Positions 55,216 to 64,000 of a DNA stretch of 64,000 nucleotides are shown in pieces. The stretch covers positions 2,732,341-2,796,340 of the forward strand of contig KV748182.1 in assembly GCA_001692895.1 (NCBI GenBank), given 5' to 3'. The position numbers were made by a program, and so were the translations under genes. The notes below the pieces were generated by a model that saw only the letters and a program-made list of their open reading frames with translations, had not been told where the DNA came from and ran no database searches. Position 1 is the first letter of the stretch. Every line of letters begins with the position of its first letter. Source of the stretch: Cenococcum geophilum 1.58. Taxonomy: Eukaryota > Ascomycota > Dothideomycetes > Gloniales > Gloniaceae.

Positions 55216-55522
55216 TGTTAGCGACTCGGTCAATCAAAGCATAAGCACGGCAAGAGGGACGCGCAAGCCTATACGATTGGTAGTTTATAAACGAAGATCT
55301 AAAGCTAGAGAAAGGAAAGGAGACGGAGGGTGGCGCCGCTTAACGTTATATACAATCCTTTAGTTATGTGACGGCAACTATCTAAAACTATATAAAACTA
55401 TCTATAACTATCTATAACTATCTATAACTATCTATAACTATCTATAACTATCTATAACTATCTATTATAATCTACTAATATCTATTAGCCACAATCCACC
55501 AGTTTTTACTAGTGCCGTAACA
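55216..55522. repeat. LTR-like segment with a 10-bp minisatellite
   Basis: A 307-bp segment bounded by TGTTAGCGACTCGG and GTGCCGTAACA, which look like LTR ends, but the flanking 5-mers do not match. It contains about eight copies of ACTATCTATA (55375-55465). It may be an LTR relic or an end of the adjacent element. Confidence 0.4.
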
Positions 55523-56059
55523 TTACCCCCCCTTTAAAAAAGCCTACCCTTAGGCTTTATCCCTTAATACGGCAAAATAGATTCTTAGGTTATTAATAAG
55601 AACCCACTAATTAGATTAGCTAAATTTAATACCCTATACTTAGAAATACAAAGCTAGTAATATTTATTAAATATTATATAAAATTGCTATATAAGCTTAA
55701 TCTTTAAAGTTAAGTTGCTTAATATAAGGTAGTTAGTAATTATCCTTCCTATAAAACGGTATTTTATAGATACTGCAGCTAAAATAGGTTCTTAGAGCAC
55801 GCTTACGTCTCTACCATTCCTTACTATTATAAGGTTTCCTTATAGTATTTAGCGATAGCTTTAATAGAGCTTTTCGACGCCCTATAAATAATTCCTTAGT
55901 ACGCCTACTAGCCTCTATATAAGCCGAGCAGTGAACCTCCTTAGGAAATAGCCTAATTAGTTTATGCAGCGCTATAAGGACCTATATAATATTATCAGTA
56001 GAGCGTTAAATAGGCTGTTCTTATATATAGGCCTTTTGCTTACAAATTAAGCGTTTAAA

Positions 56060-59000
56060 TGTCATAGTGCTACAATAAAATAGACTAAATAACTACGTTA
56101 TAGTATAAAGAGGGGAAGAAGGTAAAAAGGGGGTATTATATATAAATAGTAGGGCCAGCCGCCAAGTAGCTAGTAGTGGGCTAGCTAATAGTAGAAAATA
56201 GTACGAGATAGTATAAAACAGTATACGTTAGGTCAGTGCCGTAATAGTACTCCTCTCCCCTAAATAGTTTAGTCCCTAAACTAAATATATAACTCAAAAA
56301 TAGGCAGTATACGGGATTGCCTATTTTTTACCGCAAAAATATTAGTTTTACTTACCGCCCTTAACTAAGCTAATAGCGATTTTCTATGCTGGGTATAGAA
56401 AATCCTAATTAGTTAGTTTAGTAAGTAAGGTTAGTAGAACTCCATACCGCCACCTAAATTAATCCGCATAGCGTTTCTTAGCGAGAATTTAGCTAATTAG
56501 ACAACTTTAACCGTTGGTTAAAGTTTTATAACATCTTAACCACCATAAATTTTAATATGGTGGTTAACCGTAACCTTAGCATAACTTTTCCTTATCTTAT
56601 GCCTAGTCTAGGGGTCCTAGCTTCTTAGGGTATTACTTATAAAAGCGCTATACAGCTTATTTACAACCCTTTAGGTCTTTCTCTAGCTACTAGGTTATAT
56701 CCTTATAATATTTCCATTTAATCTTATAAGTTAGGTCCTAGGGGTCTTTATTATATATATTAAGGATTTTCTTAAACTCCTATTTGTCTTCTATATTGCC
56801 ATTATTATCTCTCTCTACTACTTGTCCTTATACATTATAACGCTCTATAGTATTAATACTTACTTAGCTAGAGATCTCTTTAGCAGCTTAAAGGCGGACC
56901 TTAGATATATAAAAGGATTTATTTACTTAGATATAGTCTAAAAGGTCTACTATAACTACCCCTTAGTATACTACGAGTACAGGGTATAGGCCGTCCTATT
57001 TATTATCCCATTTCTTCTTAGGTTTATTTATCTTTATATTTTCTAAGCTAACTATAACTATATCGCATTTATAGAATAACGCGCTCTTATCCCTACGGGT
57101 ATTAGCATTATCTTTATAGCGTTACTATAAAATCCGGGCTAGGGCCTTAAGCTATATTAATATCCGCTTAAAGCAGTTAGCTATAGAGTCTACGCGGAAG
57201 AACTCCTTCTTTACTTATACTAATAATATTAGTAGGCGGGGGCTAGCAGGCTTAATTCTAAGGCGAGGGTTAAAGCTATAGTTTATAAAAAACGGGGAGA
57301 TACCTATGCTTTTATTAACTTAGTTATTTATAGCAAACTTAATAAGCGGTAGGTAGTTAACCTAGTTATCCTATATAAAGCTAATAAAAGTATAAAGGTA
57401 TTTATTTACGGCAGCGTTAATAATTTTAGTTTAGCCTTCTATTTCTAGGTATTAGGCTAAGCTTAGTTATAAGGTTATCTTAAGGCGTTTACTTAGTTAT
57501 CGCTAAAAGTCGCTAACAAATTATATACTATAATTAGAGATAATTATACTTGGTACACTATAGAGCTTATATATATTATTAATAAAGCTATTAACTAGCT
57601 CCTCTATTAAGAGTCCTATTACTAAAACAAGGTATTATATTTTAGTTAGGTGGTCTATAATAATAAGGATATATTTATATACCTTACCGTAGCGTTAGTA
57701 TACTAGCAGCGTTATAATATAGTTAATTAAGATATCAGTCCATAGGCGGGTAGGTAATTTTAGTAGCTTTAAGAAACCGGGCGGGGTAAAATAGGGGGTC
57801 TTAGTATAAAAGCATAAGGCACAGTCTTTAATAAAGGTAGCCGTAAACTGGGAGATTTCTAGCCACTAGTATATTCGGTTTAAGAGGTTAAAAGTCTTAA
57901 CCCGGCTAGGGTAACTAGTAGGGCCGCTACTATAAAAGTATTAGGTAACTTTTAGGTGAAGGTCTAGGGCGTTAGGGATAAAGAGATGTTAGTAGAAGTA
58001 GATCTATCCGTTAATAATACTATATTCTAACTTATTACAACGGAGTAATTTCCTAATCTTCTTTAGCTAATAGCAAGCTTTCTAATTACGTAGGGCTGCT
58101 ACTATATCTCTTATAAGTTCGTTCTCCTAGTATCCCAGCTAAATTAACTTATTTAGTAACTTTTTAGCTATTTTAGGGTCTAGAGTGGCTATAAACTTTA
58201 CATTATTAGAGTTATGGGACTTATATAGTAATTCTTTTAAGATTATAAGATTAATTTTCTAGGGCGGTATAATAACTTAGGCTTAGTAGCGGAGGCGTTT
58301 ATTATTAGCGTCCTTAAACCTTATTCCTAGTAGCCAGCTTAGGGCGTTAGGGAGCGTAGCTTTGCTACTAGGTCTATATATAATTATAAAGTTAAACTAT
58401 AAAAGGAACTCTACCTACTAGACTTAGCGCTAGTTTAGCTGCTTAGTAGTTATAAACGTCTATAGGTTTTTATAGTCGGTAATAATTTTAAACAGCTCCT
58501 TAGTCCTTTATAGCTTAGGACGCTATTCCTCTAAAGCCTTAATAATAGCTAAGAGTTCTTTATTATAGATTTTGTAGTTATACTCTAATATAGAGTACTT
58601 TATAGAGAAGAATATAACTAGTTTTAATTTTCTATTATTATTATACTGGGAAAGGACTCCGCTAGAAGCCTAATTTAATATATCTATCTCTACCACTATT
58701 TTCTTTATATAGTTATAGTATACTAGTACTAGTGCTGAAGTAAAGGCTCCCTTATGGGCCTTAAATAATTTAGCTTATTTTAGTCCCTATAGCTATCTAA
58801 TATCCTTTTTTAGGAGTTTTATTATAGATATAGCAATAGCAGAGTAGCCTTAAATAAATTATTAGTAGAAGTTCGTAAAGCCAAAAAATTATTATAGTTC
58901 TTTAATTAATATTAGGTCCTTTTATTCCTATAAGGCCTATAGCTTCTTAGGGTCTATAGTTATACTATTAATTAAGATAATTAAGCTAAGGTATTTTATT

Positions 59001-62000
59001 TTAGTAAAGTAAAACTTAGACTTATTAATATTAATCTAAAGTCTAGCATTACTAAGTCTTTAGATAACTTTATTTACATACTTAGTATACTTAGCGCGTG
59101 TTTTAGAAAAGATAAGGACGTTATTAAGGTAGGTAGTATAGTAGTTATTAAGGGCGTTATATAGAATATAGTTAATATAGTTTTAAAACGTAGCAGGTAT
59201 ATTATAAAGGCTAAATAGTATAACTAGCATTTTATAAAGTCTAAACCGGGTAATAAATGCTATAAGCTACTTATAGCCCTCCGTAATCCGGATCTAGTTA
59301 AACACAGCAATTATATTAAGTTTAGTAAAGTATTTAGCACTATAGAGTACGTCAAGTGTCTCGCAGATTAGTGGCAGTGGGTATTAATTCTTAATAGTAA
59401 CTATGTTTAGGCCTTAGTAGTTATAGTAGATTCGCACACCACCACTAGGCTTAGCAGCGAGGAGGAGTAGTATAGTAGCTAGTAAGGTTAATTTATAAAT
59501 AAAACCCTTATCTAGCATCTCATCAATCCACTTCTTTACACACCTAAGTTTAGCAGGTCAAAGTGGTCTATTTTTATAGTATAGGGCCTAGTTTCCAGGG
59601 GTAATCTTAATTTTATAGTCCTATGGTCGGTAAGGGGGCAGCTTATCTATATTCTTAGAAAAAAAGTGCTTAATATATTTACTAAACTCCTTTAGTAGGC
59701 GTTATAGAATGTCTTTACGAGTTAATCCTAGTTTACCTTTTAGGAATTTTTTAACATTGGTATTAACTATCTTCCGACGTAAAAGCTCGGGTTTAGTTTT
59801 TAGATTTATCTTAAAAAAGTTATAAAAATAGGGGGGGAGCACTTTATGGGCTTCCTTTATTATATAGTCGCTTTTACTAGCCGGTAGAAAGACCTTTTTA
59901 ATAGGTTTAGTACTTCTATTAGGCCTATAGGTAGCTTTTTAAGCAGCTATTAGTACTTATCTTATTTAACTAGTTCTACTAACTCCACTATATAGATCCT
60001 TATTACCTTTAAATCTTTTTATTTATAGAACTAGGTAAAATTAATAGCATAAGTGTATTTAATATTATCCAGGTTAGGGCGTATCTAGTTCTCTAATACT
60101 ACGGCTAGGCTAGTACGGCTTAGTTGGCCTAGGGGGGCAGAAATAAGGTAGCGGCCCTATATAGTACACATAGGAGATAGGTATAAGGTTAGGCGTTATA
60201 GTAATATAGTTTTTATCATCTAGGTCTTAGTAGTTCTATAGCTAATCCTTACTATAACGCGAGCTATAGTATATACATATAGCATATAGCTTAGTTCTAG
60301 ATATCGGGCTAGGCGGTTAGGGTTTAAATAGTGCCTAGGTTAAAGTTAAATTCTTAGTAGTAGCGGCGTAAAGTAAACCTTCTTCCTTAGTCTCGGTAGG
60401 GCTAGCTAGCCTATTATTTTAGTCTTAAGTACTAGAATAGTTTAGTCTTCTACTATCTTATTTCTTTACAGCTATACGGGCTCCCCTTTATTAGGAATGT
60501 CTTCTACTATTAGGGCTTTATATATAGTCCTAGGCACTAGGCTTAATAGTGCTAAGTATCCACATAGGGCGTCCCTACTAACGTTAGTTATCCCCTACGG
60601 GAGGTAGTGCCTAGAGTAGTAGTCTAAGTTAAAGCAAATCTTAAGTTTCCTAAAGCTAGGATAGAGCTTATACTTCTAAAGCTAGGGCATACCTAAAATA
60701 ATTAGGGTAGTGGATAAGAGTTTAGTAATAAAAAAGAGTATAGCTTTAGTATAGAGGCCGATTAATATTTAGGCGGTAAAGTAGTCCGTAATAAGTAAAG
60801 TTAGGATACTATTTATAAAGCGCAGTAGTCTAGGTGCTAGCAGCTTCTTAGTTATAATGTTATACTTTCTTATAATAGACTCTACGTCAGTAAATGCCAT
60901 TATAGTACTACTAAAGTCCACTAGGCTTACTATATTAATATAAACTTAGGGGTATAGGTTATATAATAAAAAAAGTTAGGTTTAAATAAGGATTAATTTC
61001 TTATTACTATTTACTAATTTAAGATTAAGTAGCAGTTTACTAATAGAAAGGACTAATTAATCTAGTAATAGGGACCTAATCTTCTTATCTTCCTCCTTAT
61101 ATAGTTTAAACCCTTAGATATAACTTAGTCTAAGGGTTTACCTTTTAATAACTAGGGTACAGGGCTATTTTAGTAGGGCGGTCCAGTGTCCATCTAGCTA
61201 GCGGTATTAGTCTTAGTTTCGGTCGGGGTATAGGAAAACAATATCTCGCTAACAACATGGCCATATTTATATTCGCTAGCGCAAAGTCACTAATACTAGG
61301 TGTTATTAACGGGTTAGGCTCCCATATAGGGTATAGTTTAGAGCAACTAAGCTATAGGGTTAAAGGGGGGGGGGGTCGTCCACCGCGGCCATAATAGGCT
61401 CCGCGGTCGCCGCGTCTATAATAAACTCCACGGTTACTACATCTACGGTTATTAGTTTGTGTTATTTAATAGGGTAGTATTAGGACTAGGTTTGCTATCT
61501 TAGCGGGGTTATAGGCATCCTTCTAATAGCCGGGTAGGCTATAGGTAAGGTATAGTCTATTATTAACGCGGCGCTTACGCTTTATATCTAAGATTCTATT
61601 AAGGTCTATAGGTTCTTTAGTTACTACTAGGGTTAGAGTTAATATAGGGGCAGGGGCTTAGGCAGGTAGGCAGTAGTTAGCGTTCTTCTTAAGGTTGGCT
61701 TAGTGTATATAGTTTGTAAGGTTCTTAGTAAACACATCTATCTACTTACTCCAACCTATATAGTTACTATTATTAATTTTATAGGCAAGTCTAAGTACTA
61801 GCTCTTCTATCTTCGGAGAGATAAACTTTTAAAGTAGGTCTACCTTCTATTTATCTATCTTCTTAGCGCGGACTATTAGCTTATTAAGCTCTCCCTTCCA
61901 GGACCAGTAATTACGCTCGCCCTAGGGGAAATAGTTAAGCTTATTCTTTACGACCTAGGTTATATTAAGGACCTTATAGTAGGCAGTAAGATCTTTAAGC

Positions 62001-62979
62001 ATATTTTCCTTAGTAGGCCATTTTTATATAGATATATTATTTGGGTTCTTATATATAAGCTCTAAGCCCTACTTAATAAACTTATAGGCCTTATCCTCTA
62101 GTATATCCGAGATATAAAGAATCTAGAACTAAACTATATTAAAGTAGTCCCAGTCCCAGTTAAAAACTCCCTTAATCTTAATATGCTAGGTCTTAAAATT
62201 AGCTTATTATTCTAATAGGGTACCTTTTCCGCTAAATATTAGCGGGTCTTTAGATCTCCGTTTTTTCTACTAAGTTACTACTATTATTATAGGGGTTAAT
62301 TATTTTAGAACGGTAATAGTCTCTACCTAGGAGTTAATAGTTCCTATCTAGAAAGTAATAAGGGCACTAAGGTTTTTATTATCTTTCTTATTAGCGGTAT
62401 TTATATTATATATATATACACTATAGTCCTACTTTAATATTATTAAGGAACTCATTAGTATAGTTAATAAGGGTAAGGTAAGCTTTACTAGGCTTAAAGG
62501 TCTTAGGGTACGGTAAAGAGCAGCGGATTATCTATATAATATTAGGGTATATCTCTATAAAGAGGTTTATAAAAACATTACAGGGGTTCTAGGTTTCGGC
62601 CATTTCGGCATTATTAGTGTCGCCCATCTAGGCGCTAGGTAAAAACTAAGGATCATTCTAAAACTGTACTAGGGACGTATTAGTTTCAGCAGAGGCGCGC
62701 ATAGGTTGCAATTACTCTAGGGCGGAGGTTAATTAGCTAGGGTATAAGGAATTAATAATCGCGATAGGGCGCAAATTAAAGATACTATAAACTATCATAG
62801 TGCTATAATAAAGTAGACTAAATAACTACATTATAGTATAAAGAGGGGAAGAAGGTAAAAAGGGAGTATTATATATAAATAGTAGGGCCAGCCACTAAGT
62901 CGCTAGTGGTAGGCCAGCTAACAGTAAGAAACAGTACAAGATAGTATAAAACAGTATATATCAGGTCAGTGCCATAATA
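56060..62979 (-). mobile_element. Gypsy C: heavily RIP-mutated sister of Gypsy B
   Basis: LTRs of 187 bp at 56060-56246 and 62793-62979, the second starting TATCATAG where TGTCACAG is expected. The perfect 5-bp duplication is TTAAA (56055-56059 and 62980-62984). A purine tract lies at 56247-56262 on the minus strand. The interior follows Gypsy B base for base with extra C-to-T/G-to-A changes, including the gag start region near 62620 and the RT region near 59100. It is inserted in the piggyBac-like gene in the same orientation as that gene. Confidence 0.93.
56263..62625 (-). pseudogene. Gypsy C gag-pol, RIP-mutated
   Basis: Co-linear with the Gypsy B gag-pol and recognised mainly through it. 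The gag start region and RGG-like segment (61375-61460), the RT region (58900-59700) and the integrase region (57100-58200) are all present, with more stop codons than in Gypsy B. Confidence 0.8.
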
Positions 62980-63788
62980 TTAAATAAGGCGTTGCGGAGG
63001 TCGATACGAAACTATTTATAGCCCTCTATACAGCTTACTCAGCGATTAGTATAAGGGTAAGAAGATAGTAAATAGTAAATACTAATTACTATATTAAGTA
63101 GGAAGTGGAATAGAGGCTTTTAGGTCTTTTTGTTAATCCTCTACGTTATAAAATACGCGCGTAGTTAATTAGCAATATCTATACTGCATATATAGTAATT
63201 ATAGTAGAAAATAAAGGTAGGAATAGGTAATTCCTTCTTACCTTTATTGCTAAAGACCTTCCAAGTCTATCTGGCACCACTAATAGTAAGAAGAGGACAT
63301 TTCTATATAGTAACAATTATATAGCGACCTAGCGATATATAACGTTATTACCTTTTAAGCTTTATAGTTAAGGTATAAAACTTACCGTTATTAATAGTAC
63401 TTATAAAAAGGATAATATTAGCGTCCTTTTAAGCAAACTCTATTACCTAGCTATCCTTAGAAAGCTCCCTATAGAGTTCACCATATAGAATTTAACTGGC
63501 GTAGGTTAATTTAAGCTCTATAAGCCTCTAGCTAATTTGCTTGGTAAGTGCCTTCTTCTTTCCTTATATAGTTATAGCCACCTTAATATCGCCTTTAAGG
63601 TCCCCCTACTTTTCCCACTTTATTTTAGTTGTTCAGACGGTTCCTACGCCTCTAATACTAAGGTCTTAAAGTCGTATAAAAAGCTTAACGCTTATAAATA
63701 GGTTATTAAGCCAAAAAACGTGCTTTCTAGGTAGGTAGAGGCGTTCTTCTATTTTAGTATCTAGTTAGAGAAGTAAATTAAGGACTAC

Positions 63789-64000
63789 TGTTACGGACGC
63801 TTTAAGTACAATATTACGACTACTTGGAGAAGAGTTAGAAGAAGCTAGTTGGTTAATTTAGGCACGGTCTAGGATGGAACCGGTAGATCTATATGACGAG
63901 GAATAGTAGCCAAGGTCACATAATATACTACGTATTAAACGAGAGGAATGGGAGGAACTTACGTACCTTATGTATAAGACGTATATCACGTATAAGAAGG
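63789..64000 (+). mobile_element. Possible LTR start of a further element, cut by window end
   Basis: TGTTACGGACGCTTTAAGTA begins where the piggyBac-like frame breaks off, and composition becomes more GC-rich. TGTTACGG resembles LTR starts in this genome (Gypsy A begins TGTYACGGAAC). The other end lies outside the window. Confidence 0.4.

Larger units (their letters stand above)
55523..63788 (-). pseudogene. piggyBac-like transposase, split by Gypsy C
   Basis: Two parts of one minus-strand gene: 63788-62985 and 56059-55540. The N-side part contains HVFWLNNLFISVKLFIRL (near 63690), matching the DDE_Tnp_1_7 block in which the second N is normally the catalytic Asp. GVGTVxTTK and KKELPIPTFIFYYNYY follow, then DIANxLRAYFIT near 63150 (usual VDxADQLRxxY). 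After the Gypsy insertion the C-side part shows RTYFSCSIYKIPFYRKDN, like the Cys-rich tail of piggyBac proteins. RIP stops are frequent. The N-terminus is not in the window, apparently because of another insertion at 63789. Terminal repeats and TTAA sites could not be identified. Confidence 0.72.

Overview
The window looks like a repeat-rich compartment of a filamentous ascomycete (Pezizomycotina), probably a plant-associated one. Evidence for this: genes with short GT-AG introns, a NIS1-family secreted effector, a split Nse2 SUMO ligase gene and a SABATH-type methyltransferase. Most of the rest is transposon DNA in which C-to-T and G-to-A changes have turned Gln/Trp codons into stops and catalytic Asp codons into Asn. 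That is the pattern of repeat-induced point mutation (RIP). No tRNA, rRNA or CRISPR array was seen.

Only two genes look intact, both on the minus strand: nse2 (44701-46177, one intron) and a three-exon SABATH-like methyltransferase (52103-53542). They were once about 370 bp apart; a 5.5-kb RIP-mutated copia element now separates them. Three further cellular genes are broken: a plus-strand F-box gene (13602-16740), a convergent minus-strand NIS1 effector gene (20811-22442), and a frameshifted F-box relic (about 43010-44380).

Layout. 1-5398: AT-rich RIP DNA with a decayed ~55-bp satellite and a 1.9-kb direct tandem duplication. 5399-5868: a perfectly bounded 470-bp mini LTR element (TRIM). 5874-8679: relic of a fungal transposase-like gene. 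8682-10785: Fot1/pogo element. 10819-11404: non-autonomous Mutator-like element. 11470-13600: small repeats. 13602-16740: F-box gene interrupted by a 1.75-kb hAT-type element, itself interrupted by a second one carrying a head-to-head 12-bp minisatellite. 16907-20584: hAT element containing a solo copia LTR. 20811-22442: NIS1 gene interrupted by a copia-derived TRIM. 22558-26810: Ginger-like DNA transposon (integrase, 143-bp inverted repeats, 5-bp duplication) inserted 115 bp upstream of the NIS1 start. 27703-42113: a TA-flanked inverted-repeat element split by Gypsy A, which is split by Gypsy B. 46400-51945: copia. 54115-54323: mariner-type MITE. 55523-63788: piggyBac-like transposase split by Gypsy C, a sister of Gypsy B.

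The boundaries are unusually readable: twelve insertions have identifiable target-site duplications or TA flanks, so the order of events can be reconstructed. Before the insertions the locus was F-box gene (+), NIS1 effector (-), a spacer, an F-box relic, nse2 (-), methyltransferase (-). Disabled effector and F-box genes beside intact housekeeping-type genes fit the gene-sparse, fast-changing compartments of plant-pathogen genomes; that interpretation is inference.
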